Part shown: one piece after another, positions 38,500 to 50,374 of the stretch
Numbering within the stretch: the stretch's first letter is position 1
How the letters are laid out: every line of letters starts with the position of its first letter
Source of the DNA: Batillaria attramentaria
Taxonomy: Eukaryota > Mollusca > Gastropoda > Batillariidae
Reading direction: 5' to 3'
Length of the DNA stretch: 64,000 nucleotides
Assembly: GCA_018292915.2 (NCBI GenBank)
Contig: JACVVK020000018.1
Span: forward strand, 1,073,501 to 1,137,500
Translations under genes and position numbers: made by a program
The notes under the pieces: generated by a model
The model's input: only the letters and a program-made list of their open reading frames with translations
Told to the model about the DNA's origin: nothing
Databases searched by the model: none

Positions 38500-40530
38500 A
38501 CTGAAAGACATGCATGTACTTCACCATCATGCATCAGACTGCAACAACATTTGACTGGCATGTTAAAAATAAACAAATCTGAAAGCTTTTAACAAAACGA
38601 AATCACACTATTTGTTGCTTGTCTAACCATGAGGATTTTTTTTTGCTGCGAAGATTAAAACCTTTACGAACCAGGGAGCCACTGAAAGGTAGGACGTTGC
38701 CCAAAGAAAGTGAAAAGCGGGGGGGGGGGGGGGGGGGGGGGGGGGGGAAGGCTTTCTGCCAAGTCATTTTGATATTTCATGCAACGGCTAAACTGAGCTC
38801 TGTTGGGTGGTGGGATAAGGGAGAGAGCCGGAAGAGGGGGAGTCGGGGCAAGACCATGGCTTTGCCCCTCCTCCTGCCATAGTCACCTGATTTTCCAGGG
38901 GGGGCAAAAAGATACTCTTGCCCCCCCTGCTTGGGTACAGGGGGGGGGGGGGGCAGCTGCCCCCCCTGCCCCCCCGGTTCCGGCGCCCCTGCCATCCATT
39001 TTTTCCCCATACAGCCCCCCCCCCCACCCCCAAGAAAAAATAAAGTTAAAACAATCAACAGTAACGCCGTTCGAATCAGTGTTAACTGTCCCCTTAAACT
39101 GACCGTGTGTATGTGTATGCGTGTGTGTTAGAGAGACAGAGTCTGTATGTCACGGTCCTGTCTCTCGCCATTGAGAATGGAGGGCTGAGTGACAGGCAGG
39201 GTGAGCTGCTGGTTTCGCAATCAAAATAATTCGGTTTAAATCTAAGCGGGAAAACTAAAGAAAACGTTCGGCGCAGCCGTTGGCTGTCCAAACATTATCA
39301 CGCACTAGTCTAATGATCTCAAAGTCTACTTCGGATAGCTAGTCTAATTATTTCAAATTTTACAACCAAATCAAGTTGGCAGACATCAAAGTACACAACA
39401 TACCGCCAAAGACCGTAGATAATATTATTATCTACGGTCTTTGATACCGCTGAGCCATTGCCTCGACCACCCAAAAAAAAAAAAAAAAAAAAAATCTCGG
39501 GCACGGTGGGAAATTTACGGGATTTTGGGACTTGTCCAAAACTAAAGACGCACAGGGGTGGAAGGGTTGCTCAACGTGAACTATATTTAACAGTTGGCAG
39601 CACGAAACGTGCCCGAAAAGAAAGATTTCACCAACTATTAATAAAGCCAATAATTTGATGGCTTTTTTAAAGTTTCCAGACTGAGAGTGATAGGTGCGAC
39701 TGAAAATAATAAAAATTAAAAAAAAAATTGTGCCAGCCCTTTCCTCCGAAGAGTTTTATGTCCCGATGCGTCCCTGGGGGGATAGAGCACGACGGCGGCT
39801 AGATCTAAGTTTTGTACGTGCATTTACACCACTCGCCAGTGCAAACTTTCAGTGAGTTAACTATGAGTGGTTTACGACCGAAAATAGTAAGGAAACAAAG
39901 AGAAAAAGGCTTTCCATAACCCACTCAGTGGTTTACGAGTTCACAAAAACACACTCCGGTTACGTCATCGATCAGTGGCCTTGAAATGGAGATTTCTGAC
40001 CTTCTGCTAAAAACGCTGAAGATGGATGAAAAATGAGGTGACGTTGACTGCATTTGGAAAGACAACGGGAAAAAAAAAAACCCCAGCAAAACAATACACC
40101 AAACTCTACCTGGAAACGTGTAAACAAGACATATAGCCACCAACATCGATACAAAACGCCGACAAGGAGACGAGTCGAGCACACGAGACTGAACCTAGCA
40201 GACGTAAAACACAACACAATTTTACAAGGCAACACACGAGCCTACCGTGAAGAAAATAGGAAGATATGGCCTTCACGATGTGTACCAAACGAAACTTGAC
40301 GCTTTCATGACCGACAGCTCCCAGAATTTCGTATACTATGCTTCAAGATTACCCGACAGTTCGCCGCAATACATGTCGAATGTGTTTGAAAATGCCCGCG
40401 CGTACACTTTTTGCGCCCTTTCGCTACGGAGGCTGACACTAGCAGCCACTTCTACACATGAACTTGGCGCAAGAATCTGGCCACGCAGATAGTAAACTTT
40501 GAAATTATTCTTTCACTGTTGAATTTGCTG
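38500..40530. other. Mostly non-coding stretch with G and C runs
   Basis: Long G-runs lie at 38719-38747 and near 38940-38953, with a C-run at 39016-39028. A-runs lie near 39473-39494. Frames across them are composition artefacts. One perfect hairpin is listed separately. Confidence 0.4.
39407..39443. repeat. Perfect 18-bp hairpin with 1-base centre
   Basis: Arms 39407-39424 and 39426-39443 are exact reverse complements (caaagaccgtagataata). Confidence 0.9.
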
Positions 40531-40539
40531 AGATGGCAA

Positions 40540-40830
40540 TGTGTTGCAACAGTGTCATCTTCACATTTAATGTTGTTCGTCAAACTCGTAAAACAAGGCA
40601 GCACACAGTGGTTTTGAATGGAACTACTTCTTTTCTCGGTGTTGGTGGAAAAGGGCTGTGTAAAAAGGTCTGTCAAAAATTAACGCTTGGATCAATAGAT
40701 CGGACTTTCGAAGAGAAAAGAAAATGCTCGTGGTATAAACAGCTTACATGATTAGTTCTCGTGGTTTACGGCGAAAGACTAAGCCCGAGATGGTTCGGTT
40801 ATTTGAGTAGCTTGACTACTGAGCCTCCTC
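40540..40830 (+). repeat. Dispersed repeat paired with 9450-9840
   Basis: This is the uninterrupted copy of the pair. It ends with gtataaacagcttacatgatt, a g..cgagatggttcgg-like block and tactgagcctcc. Confidence 0.55.
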
Positions 40831-40897
40831 CTCACAGATATGTTTGACAACACACCTAAAGTTCTGATTCAATATGACAAAGGAAACAACTTACATA

Positions 40898-41668
40898 CAG
40901 TAGTCCTCGTTTAACGTCACTACCGTTTAAGGTCACAACTCTGATAAGATCAATCCGGTTGTTGGTCCCGGCCAAAAGCCTTCTTTGTACCATTTAGAAT
41001 TCCTCGCTTAGCGTCACCTCGGATAAGGGAAAACTTCGGATTACGTCACCCCCGTTTTGGTTCCCAAATGGAGAAGACTACCATGAAATCCATGTGATGA
41101 GAGTGGCTTCCCTTGGAAACAACACCCGGATTTGCACTGCGAGGTGAAGACGAAACAGACGATTTTTTTTAATTTCATTTTTATTCCATGAGATGATACC
41201 CAAAGACTAAAAATGGAAACTGGAAGGGAGGAGGGGGGGGGGGCTTGTTTTTGATGAACTGACGATAAAGATAGTTTACCGCGGGTGAGTGCAAAAGATT
41301 TCTTATTTCGTTCAGTGTCCTTTTAGATCTAGAAATTGGCACAATCTTTGTGAAAGAGATAAGAGCTGCAATGCATGGAGCAATGTGGCGATATGATGGT
41401 GGTGGTGATACTTATGTTACTTATGTTGTTAGAGAGAGGAGGGGGGGAGAGCGAGAGACCTTGTTAATTTCTAGGCTTAGTCGGAAGGCAAGTTGAAGTA
41501 ATTTTGCAGTTCACGAAACATCAGTGCAACCATCCCTCAACCATGTAACAGGGGCAAGGAAGATGTTTGGAGGGGGCTTGAGATCAGCTGGGGGGGGGGG
41601 GGGGGAGGATCCACAGGGTTCGAAAAAAAAAAGAAAAGGGGGGGGGGGGGTATGCATTTGCGTTCGTT

Positions 41669-41721
<53 letters not shown>

Positions 41722-41918
41722 AATTACATAATTTGGCGGAAAGTCTTTCGGTCTAAAATGTGAAAAATGACATAATCGCGAAATATTGAGCTCCTCGGAT
41801 AAGATCAAGTTGTTTTTACTGGTAGTTGATCTTATCAGAGGACTGTTTAGGGTGCCCCTCTGATAAGATCAAAAAAAAATTTGGTCCCGCGGGGGGTCAC
41901 CTTAAGCGAGGAGTACTG
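40898..41918. mobile_element. Pogo/Tigger-like MITE, 1021 bp
   Basis: Inverted ends are cagtagtcctcgtttaacg (left) and cagtactcctcgcttaagg (right, complement), flanked by TA (40896-40897, 41919-41920). Subterminal ataagatcaa motifs occur at least four times (near 40944, 41798, 41826 and 41863; one is inverted). There is no transposase. It contains G-runs and a TG tract (41674-41719). Confidence 0.8.
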
Positions 41919-41974
41919 TATGTGCTGAAGGCCGGGAATGGCCGTAATTCACAGTAGAGTCACGGTTAACCGTT

Positions 41975-42150
41975 CATTGCCGCCTGGCTTAGTTGTCATT
42001 AGTCAGTCGTAAGAGGAGTATAATGAAGAGTGAATAAGTAACACTTGCACTTTGTTTTGTTGTTGTTGTAGTTAAGTTTGTTGTTGCCCCGTCGCTAAGT
42101 GTTCAACATTGGTATTATACACACGTAGCACAGCTGAAAATAGTTCGCGG
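41975..42150 (+). repeat. Second copy of the C1q 3' flank segment
   Basis: It aligns with 36270-36495 (gcctggctt, gagtgaataagtaacacttg, gtgttcaacattggtatta). No C1q coding sequence accompanies it. Confidence 0.5.
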
Positions 42151-42480
42151 GACTGTTTACAGGGGAGAGTAACCTGCCAAATTAGACCTCCCGCGCCAAA
42201 ATATAGGTTGCCTCCCTTATACTATCCCCCTCCCCCTCTCTCTCTCACCCGCAATCACACCGTGATTTAAAAAAAAAAAAAAAATGCTAGCGGCCGGCGT
42301 CAGTGTTTCGCTTTGTCAGTTTTGTATTTCAGTATTTCTGTTTCAATCAAGTTCAGCGTTGCCACCGGCTGTGATGGTGATGGTGGTGGTGGTGGTGGTG
42401 GGTTGTTTAACTATTTCTTAGGTTATAAATCGTATGATTGGGGAAAAAAAGATTTTGGTGGTGGTGGGTTGTGTTTATCA

Positions 42481-42483
<3 letters not shown>

Positions 42484-42521
<38 letters not shown>
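42484..42521 (+). repeat. (TG)n microsatellite
   Basis: About 19 TG units are followed by gccagtgtgtg repeats and gcgctcgc sequence. Confidence 0.9.
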
Positions 42522-42522
<1 letters not shown>

Positions 42523-42958
42523 CAGTGTGTGTGTGTGCCAGTGTGTGCGCGCTCGCGCTCGCGCGCGCGTAGTGTGACATACATACTTGTCAGTGTGTGC
42601 CGCGTTTCAAGCAGAAACCTAATTTCAAGTTCAGAAAGAAAAAAAAGAAAAAAATCGGTCGCTGTGGACAGTAACTTTGGCTGCCATGTATAAAGTCAGC
42701 CACTAAAGCAGGCGAGCCTGCAAAAGTCTGATTCAGCAAAAAAAAGACAGGAGCAGAAAGAAAGGGAGGATTGAGTTCCCATGTTATCACAGACCCCGCT
42801 CCCTGGCAGCCGGCCCCAGTAATAGATCACCGAGCTGGCGATACATGTAATGGACTAACCCCCTCCATCGATCCACGTGCTATTCTTAGCCTCGCTGTCC
42901 CATCATTTCTCCACCCTCCCTCCTCTCCTTCCCCCATCTCTCTCTCTCTCTCTCCCAG

Positions 42959-43159
42959 TATCAGATCAGGAGATAGAGCGCCAAAAATCAACCCCAGCAG
43001 ATGTTCTTTCAGTGACTGACGTGATACTCCACGAAAGTGACGGTATGCAGAACACTTTCACTTATCGTGTTACCGGCAAAGAGTTAAAATGGGATTATGG
43101 GTTCTATCAATATTATACAGCAACGGCGGTTGAAGAAGTGTCTGTCGAATGCGTGAAAG
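42959..43159 (+). CDS. Candidate exon of an unrecognised gene
   Basis: A CT-rich tract ending in cccag precedes 201 open bases, followed by AAAG/gtatgt. The exon is phase 1-1 and 67 codons long, with SDQEIERQKSTPADVLSVTD, then NTFTYRVTGKELKWDYGFYQ. Its composition is protein-like, unlike the neighbouring simple sequence. No partner exons were found within the window. Confidence 0.4.
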
Positions 43160-43396
43160 GTATGTTATTGGAACTGTTGGATGTGTCGGGATATATCATC
43201 ACAGGTCTGTATCTGGGTCAGGGCGAGTCAGAGGTCCCCCGCCCCCCTACCCCCTGCCCACCTCAAACAAACAAAACAAAACAAAAAACAATAACAAAAA
43301 AAACCCCAAAGAACCAGACAAAACAAAAACAACCAAACAAAACACAAACAACCCCAAACAACAACAACAAAAACCTACTAAAAGCACATATGCTGC

Positions 43397-43399
<3 letters not shown>

Positions 43400-43436
<37 letters not shown>

Positions 43437-43496
43437 GACACACGACCCGTGGTTTATTGTGTAGAAGCATTTCTTGTCTCATAGTTCGTCTGCAAG

Positions 43497-43565
<69 letters not shown>
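43400..43565 (+). repeat. (CT)n and (CA)n microsatellites
   Basis: A CT run is at 43400-43433 and about 34 CA units at 43498-43565. Confidence 0.95.
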
Positions 43566-43568
<3 letters not shown>

Positions 43569-43569
43569 T

Positions 43570-44180
43570 GGCTTCTTTGAGATGATGTACGGTAAGATCA
43601 ATGCACTCCGTCATACAATTCATATAAAATTTGCTTATGTAAGAGAAACTCTAATCTTGTTCATAAATCAAAACTAAATAAACAGAGAACTTTCGAACTT
43701 CATATCACAGACAGCTCGGCTCTCTTGAATTATTTCGCACAAAAAAAAACCCGCACGAAGGATTACGACAGAGTATTGTCTCGGAAAGAATGATTGATTT
43801 TTTTCCCCGGTTCGTCTGGAGGCAACGGTAAAAAGATGGAGTGGGGAGTAGCGAGTAGGGAGGCGGTGGAGGGGGAGTGAGGCTGGGGGAGAGTGGGGGA
43901 GGGGTGGGGAGGGGCACGAGTGCAGGAGAGTTCCAAATCTCTTATTCTTACTGGCTGAGACTGTTTATGGGGCTTCGGTCGGATTAGAACTCCGAAAGTA
44001 TTCGGGGTTTCATATTACGAATAAAAATGAAAATGCAAGGAGCTTTACCGCGCATTTCTGTTCATGTATTTTTTTTTTAAAGCCCTTCTTTCTCCCGCTC
44101 TCGTGAGAATGTAGCACAGGCTGCCTCCATCACATTTTTATATACGCCATTTCAAGCAGGAAGCACCCCACCCCCACACC
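43570..44180. other. Non-coding stretch, nothing recognised
   Basis: G-rich tggggaggg-type sequence lies near 43840-43920. No exon is supported. Confidence 0.4.
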
Positions 44181-44185
44181 GTCTA

Positions 44186-44272
44186 CTTATATTTGGCCCC
44201 AGCCGGGATAAAAACTCACGACCCGAGCATTGAAAGTCCAACGCTCTTCCATTCGGCCTCCCAGGCTCCCCT
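44186..44272 (-). mobile_element. SINE S1, tRNA head only, minus strand
   Basis: The complement of the head (cgagcattgaaagtccaacg, ttccattcggcc) is joined to tatttggccccagccggg. The 3' body is absent or replaced by C-rich sequence. Confidence 0.75.
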
Positions 44273-44279
44273 CGTAATT

Positions 44280-44880
44280 TAGAGGCCATGGTATGAGCAA
44301 AGTCATGTCTAAAAGCGTCATGCAGATTCAGCTCAATTCCTACGAAGTTTGGGGTTGGTGTGCACCAATGGTCTCGCAAAAAAAAAATAAAATAAAAATC
44401 AATAAATTTCTGACTGCAGTGGAAGTTTTGCACTTTGGCTATATTCTTCTGCAGAAGAGATGTTAGGGAACTGTTAATATTGCCTGATTTTGGCATACAG
44501 GGCCAGTACCGAAAAGGGGCCCTAAAAAGCGTACACCACATTATGTTCTTTATAAACAAAGTGTACTGTCTATAAATGGCATGACGAAACAGTATGTTTT
44601 AACTGTGATGTGACTGATGCTGCCGCCGCCTCAGTATTGCCCGTGCCTGGGCTTGCACCCATGGAACTGCAGTAAACTGCCTACATGTAAACAAACCTCG
44701 CTAGAAGCTTCATTGAAGACCCCCCCCCCACACACACACACACACTTGACAGTTCAATTTATTTGGTTTTAATTAATGAAAATTGGATGGAGAATGCATG
44801 GCTCAACCTTTGATCGGAGCCTCCGGTCACGAATGTGTTAAATCAGCATATTATAACTTTCAAGGAAGAACAGAATTTTG
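44280..44880. other. Non-coding stretch, nothing recognised
   Basis: Short A-runs and a CA tract lie near 44728-44745. No exon or repeat family was identified. Confidence 0.4.
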
Positions 44881-44884
44881 ATGG

Positions 44885-45015
44885 CATGGAATGGTATGGT
44901 GTGGTTCGGTATGGTATTCCTCGGCGCACATTATCCATGTCTTCTGAGAAGCCCAAGGCGCCGCAGCGCTAGAGGACGAAGCAGCGAATGCTTGCTGCTG
45001 CTAAGCGCAACTGTA
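44885..45015 (-). mobile_element. SINE S3, 5'-truncated, minus strand
   Basis: It shares atggtatggt-type tail units, tcctcggcgcaca, ggcgccgcag and gaggacgaagcag with 13440-13540. The tRNA head is absent. Confidence 0.7.
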
Positions 45016-45510
45016 ACCGTGAAACCTTAACCTAACTGTTATCCAGAATTAATTTTATTTCCGGTCACAAAATCGCAAACATGTTTCAGAACCGACCCAG
45101 ATATACACTTTCACAAAATCCTGTCGTATATGTGAAATTTAACATTTTAAGGCTTAAACCCAATCTCGAGCAGCGGGGCGCAGTGGTGGCAGTGTGGATG
45201 CGGCTGACAGTGAGTTTGGGGTCATCCACTGCTGGGATCATCCCAGGCCAGGCCTCCAGTCTCTGACGTCAGTATTATCGATCCACGAGACAGTGAGAGG
45301 GGACAGAAGGGTGGAGGTGGAAGGTGGGGGTGGAGGGTCGCGAGAGGGGGGGTCACTGGAGGGACGGACACATATTGACTGGTGAGATGCAATTCGGAGA
45401 ACTGAGGGATAATGATGATCACGCTAATTGCATCTGCCTCGGTAGCTCAGAGGTAGTTACGGGCGATGGTTTCGACAGAAGGCATACTGATCGTGGCAAA
45501 AGAACAGAAT

Positions 45511-45613
45511 CATGTTATGTTATGTTATGTTATGTTATGCAGCGTTATGTTGCGTTATGTTATGTTATGTTATGTTATGTTATGTTGCGTTATGTTGCGT
45601 TAGGTTATGTTAT
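45511..45613 (+). repeat. (TTATG)n pentanucleotide repeat
   Basis: About 20 units have occasional gc substitutions. Confidence 0.9.
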
Positions 45614-45949
45614 TAAAACAGGGTCAAGAATCTGCAGCATTTCATTTATAAAACATAACAATTCATGTCAACTCGCCGCATTTGAAGCCACAGGCGGAAG
45701 TAAAATTTTGTGGAAATTTCCGAACATTTTGACATTTTGCTGAGTTATGAGAATTCTTGCAAGCGGCGTTTGACTTTCTGTGGTGACTTTAGTGCTGTAG
45801 TGCGTTGAATAGAATATAACGCGACTTTGTTTAGGCCGCGAGGTACACCTTCTCCAGGTGCCACTACCGCACACAGAACACGTGTTTCACCATGCTGGGG
45901 TGCAGGCAGCAACAGATACCCGTCACGGAGAAGCAGACCAGCACTCCAT

Positions 45950-46205
45950 TATGAGGATGATGGTGAGATGATGCTATGGAGGTCCGTGTGGTTTGGGACT
46001 GCCGGACAGGGCCGCATTCCACGCTTCCTGTCATAAATATCCCGGCATTAACCAGGCCCGGGAACTACGGCACCTGCGGTGCCGGCAGTGTAATCATCCA
46101 CATCATAAGACGTGTCATACCAAGGGAAGCACCCCCCAAAGTCGCACCCGTGAAGTGGGTGAATCTCGGCTGTGTGGCAACAGCCTCCCCATTGGGCCCA
46201 TAGCA
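45950..46205 (+). repeat. Dispersed repeat D2, copy 1
   Basis: It matches 51380-51610: atggaggt.cgtgtggtttgg, cacgcttcctgtcata, cataccaagggaagcacc and cggctgtgtggcaacag. The order and orientation are the same. The class is unknown. Confidence 0.7.
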
Positions 46206-46808
46206 CACCCGCTCTGGGTAGAAGCCATGATGCACCAGTTTTCAGATGAAAAGGCAAGTCATGAATCCGACTGCATGGACATCAATGCCAATTTTCAGCG
46301 TCCCTGAAAAAACAAACAAAAAAAAAAAACCCAAAAAACTGAAAATAAAAACCCGAACTAACACAAGAAAATCAAATACTTTGTCAGGGTTGCGTTGCTT
46401 CTTGCACTGGCACGCCAACTTCTCCCTTTCTTAACCCGGAATCGTGGCCATGGACAGACAGGCATGTGAATGTACCCCCTTGCCAAATTGGCAGTTTTGA
46501 AAGGGCAGGGGTGAAGGGAGACAATTCTGACAAACGACCTGCGCCCTGGTTGTATCGATCTGCTAGCAGCACTTCGCCTCTCACACGCAAGGAGTCGGTG
46601 TAGATGTTTCTGTCGCTTACCATACCCCCCCCCCCCTCTCGCTTACCCATACTGTATATGTATTCCCTAAGGGTCTCTTTTTACCCGAGCAATTCAGTAC
46701 GTGACGATTTTTTTTTAAAAGAAAATTATGACAGACATTTTGAAAGTAGGTACATCTGTCTGTCTATGTCTCTGTCTCTCTGTATGTCTCTGTCTGTCTA
46801 TATGTCTG

Positions 46809-46939
<131 letters not shown>

Positions 46940-46999
46940 GTGAAGCTACTGATCTCATACAACTCTGGAATTGTCAGTAAACATCTGGCTTTCGCGGAC

Positions 47000-47036
47000 T
47001 TCCTGAAATCCCTAAAACTCCCAGGGATTTCAGGAA
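47000..47036. repeat. Perfect 14-bp hairpin
   Basis: Arms 47000-47013 and 47023-47036 (ttcctgaaatccct and its complement) have a 9-base loop. Confidence 0.9.
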
Positions 47037-47184
47037 ATTACCTGATACAGTACAGTACAGATATAGTACAGGTAGTCAGAAGTTGAAGATATTCCTGTAT
47101 ACTTTGGTTCTGCATTGCTTTGTTAATTCTCTTTCGAGAAAGGGGGGGGGGGGAGAGGAGGATGGTGGGTAGGGGCGGCAGCGA

Positions 47185-47272
47185 GACAATGACAATGACA
47201 AAAATCTGTATTTTTCAACGGTCAAGGTTTTGGCATAAATACGATGTTCCAACTTGCCATTGGTAAACTACG

Positions 47273-47275
<3 letters not shown>
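47185..47275 (-). mobile_element. LINE 3' end related to the CR1-like element at 30890
   Basis: The segment with tttttcaacggtcaaggtt, then cttgccattggtaaactac mirrors the terminal part of the element at 30890-30990. It ends in an (attgtc)n-type tail on the minus strand. Confidence 0.55.

Positions 47276-47277
<2 letters not shown>

Positions 47278-47352
<75 letters not shown>
47278..47352 (+). repeat. (GA)n(GAT)n microsatellite
   Basis: A GA run of about 49 bases is followed by GAT units, the latter probably the tail of the adjacent CR1-like piece. Confidence 0.9.
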
Positions 47353-47356
<4 letters not shown>

Positions 47357-47802
47357 ACTTGATATAGCGCACGGCTCCACCCTAACTGAGTGCTCACGGC
47401 GTTTAGGGAGAGGTTTTGAAAGGAAAGATAAAAAAGGCTGCAGATGATTACTGGCGGGAGGCACTGAAGAGATGTCTTCAGGCGCTTCCGGAATGCGGTA
47501 ATGCTGACTGCCTCCTTCACTGTCTCAGGGAGAGAGTTCCACAATTTTGGCGCTGCAGTTTTGAAGGACCGTGCACCGTGCCTCTTCTTACTGGTGTCGT
47601 CAGTTGAAGGGAGCCGCAGACGGAGAGAACTTGCAGACCGCAAGTTGCGCGCTGGCTGGTACACAGGAATCAGTTCCTTCAGTTACGTGGGGGCAGTGTT
47701 GTGGATGCAGCAGTATGTTAAGGAGAGGACTTTGTGGTCAATGCGCTGCTGCACAGGGAGCCAGTGAAGTGCCTTCAGAACCGGGGTGATGTGGTCAGTG
47801 AC

Positions 47803-47815
<13 letters not shown>
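47344..47815 (-). mobile_element. CR1-like retrotransposon 3' end
   Basis: Minus-strand translation gives HITPVLKALHWLPVQQRIDH and YCCIHNTAPT, then in another frame YQPARNLRSASSLRL and GARSFKTAAPKLWNSLPETV. These are hallmark C-terminal motifs of CR1-type ORF2. A frameshift separates the two halves. It ends in (ATC)n and is truncated at a GT/GA microsatellite. Confidence 0.75.
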
Positions 47816-47840
<25 letters not shown>

Positions 47841-47959
47841 GCGCATGTGGGCATAAGATGCTGAGTTGCAAGAAAGGAGTGGGGAAGGGGGAGAAGGGAG
47901 TGGAGGGAGAGGCGTGGGGTGTAATTTGCCACCATGAAAAAGCTTTCATCACAATTTCT

Positions 47960-49540
47960 TGCGCAGTGATTACATTTCGTCAGCGCACCCACCGATTCTT
48001 TGTTAGATTCGAGCAAGCCATCATCATCAAAATCTCACAAGAAAAAAAAAATAAACAAAAAAATCGTGAAAGTAATTAGGGAAACTCGCACGCAGTTCCC
48101 TGCAATTTAAGGAAGGATGCAGATGTGCAGAAAGGCAAAAAGCCATTTTAAGTCGGCCTCATCTTGTTACGTGTCCTACAGATCGTGGCTAGGACAAGGA
48201 ATCGTCACATTCCCCCTGTTAGGTCTTGTTGAAATCTGATGCATTCATTCTATTTCAGCCTTTTGCGAAGAGGCTTAGATTGTCATTTAAGTTAATTCTG
48301 CGCCCATAAGTTGTCTGGGCTTCGGTGGACTTTCCAAATGATGATGGTGATGATGATAATGATGATGATAGCAATAACATCAGCAGCAACAACAACAATA
48401 CTAATGCTGCTGATAATGATGAGAAGAACAAAACAGAAGAGGAAGATGTAGAAGTAGAGCAGCAGCATCATTAACAACAACAACAACAACAACACTCACT
48501 CAAGAGAAGCTGATTTCCTGGACCTGTATTTGATGTGTCATTTTTCCTCTTCACTTTCGTTCTGTTTATGCAAGCACCTTCATGAGCATCGCTATTTATC
48601 CTCTACTGAGTAATATTACTACGGCGATTGTTCAGCTTTATCTTGTCAAGTTTTAAAAAAAAAAATGGTCAAAGCAAGAACCAGAGAGACATTGAAGGAT
48701 GTCTTCAGACATCTGAACCGCTTTGGTGCGTTTGTCTGTCCGCATCCAGCATAAAAGGCTACTCATGCATGACACGTTGTTTTTAACTGGAAGTTGTAGT
48801 CGTTGAGGAAAGAACATTGTTGCCGCGGGTGGGTGTGTGTGTGTGGGGGGGGGGGGGTGGGGGGGGGGGGGGGGGACTCTGGGTAGTTGTGAGGACCAAA
48901 CCACCACACTACGTGTTGAAATCCCATTTGGTAACTGAAAGCTCGAGGGGATAAATTGCCAGACAGCAGGAGAGATCAGGCGTTAGTGCCGAGAGACTGG
49001 GAGCAAAAAAGCCTCAATGTCCACCTTGCACGCGATTGCAGCTCGTTAGAGAGAGAGAGAAAGAGAGAGAGAGAGAGCCATTCGATTGCCTTGGCGCAGA
49101 TACTACATACTGTACTAGGGTTCAGCTCGTGCCGAGGTACGACAAGATATGCGCATGCGCAAAATAGTCAAACGAGGCTGCAGTATTTATTTTATTTTAT
49201 GTATATAATAATATTAATAATAATAATCATTTTTAAATTATTTAATTAAATTTAATTTTATTATTATTTTTTTTTTATTTGGGGGGGGGGGGGGGGAGCA
49301 GATTAATAAGATGCGATTGGACACATTTAAACGCAGTTTCGGATAGGGTTAGGGGCGGGGTTAGTGTTAGGGTTTGGTGGCCCAGTAAAACGCAATGTGG
49401 GTTAGGGTTAGAGTTTAGCTTTAGGGTAAGGTTATTTAAATGTCTTCTTATTCTATTCGTGTTTTTTTTCCTCAAAGTAACTGCCCCGCGAATGGGCATA
49501 CCTCTATACAGCGTCTACATTGCTTTTCCGTACCAGGTCT
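47960..49540. other. Non-coding stretch with trinucleotide and AT-rich blocks
   Basis: gatgat and caacaa mixtures lie at 48343-48495, a G-run at 48845-48875, a GA run at 49047-49077 and very AT-rich sequence at 49178-49280. No gene is recognised. Confidence 0.45.
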
Positions 49541-49547
49541 GCTTTAG

Positions 49548-49705
49548 GGGAGCCGGAATAGCGCGATTGGTAGAGCGCTGGACTTTCAGTGCTCGAATCC
49601 CGGCTGGGGCCATAATATTATTATTTGTGCTAGCCATTTTGCGCGCAGTCCCGTCTTTAATATCACTCATACTTGGTGAGTACGTTAACCTCCAAACACC
49701 CCCAT
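49548..49705 (+). mobile_element. SINE S1, diverged
   Basis: The head ggagccggaatagcgcgattg and gctggactttcagtgctcg are followed by a damaged body (ttattatttgtgctagcc). Confidence 0.78.
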
Positions 49706-49990
49706 CCCCTCTCCCCACCCGCAGGTCTTCTTTACAAGACATTTTTTTTTTTAGGAGAAGAATCTCAAGACTTTTTATTTGTAGGAAGGCGGCTGAGACG
49801 ACGCTGAAGAGAAATCAGCCGAACATCGCGTGACGCACGCATGTAATTTTCATAGTCCGTAATCCACACAAGAAAAGAAAATGAGGGGCTATATAAAAAC
49901 GACGTAAACATGCGTATTTTGAACAGAGTGTCATCAACGGTAACGAATCCTGCAGTATAGTCCATACACAGACAACAGAAAGTGTACCAT

Positions 49991-50372
49991 GGGGCGGTCG
50001 GTGGTGTAGCGGTTAAGACTTTGTCACCAGTGCGAGAGGTCATAATCGAGTCCCACCCGGGGCGAAGAATTGTTCTTTCTCATGTGTGGCGCCGTTCATT
50101 CGGGCTGATCGTCGGGGGTTCTCTCCGGGTACACCGGCTGCCTCCCCCTCTGCTTTGGAAATGCTCAGCCCATAAATTTAAAAAAAAAATGCAATTCTAA
50201 AAATTCCGAAACTTGAACTGCTGAGCTGGCCCTTCGCAACATGATGGTCATGTGTTCATGTCCAGTGTCTGAGACTGAGAATGCGTGTGAATCACGTGAG
50301 CGTGCGGGTTGGGTTTAGCTCACGGCGCTTTGAGATAAAGCACCTATATTAATGCGATTATTATTATTACTG
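49991..50372 (+). mobile_element. SINE S2, full length
   Basis: The head is ggcggtcggtggtgtagcgg. The body contains gcgccgttcattcgggctg and the end cgctttgagataaagcacct followed by (ATT)n. Confidence 0.88.
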
Positions 50373-50374
50373 TT

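Noticed and set aside
49340..49440. Possible interstitial telomere repeat
   Set aside because: ttaggg and related words occur several times, but they are irregular and mixed with other sequence; there is no tandem array.
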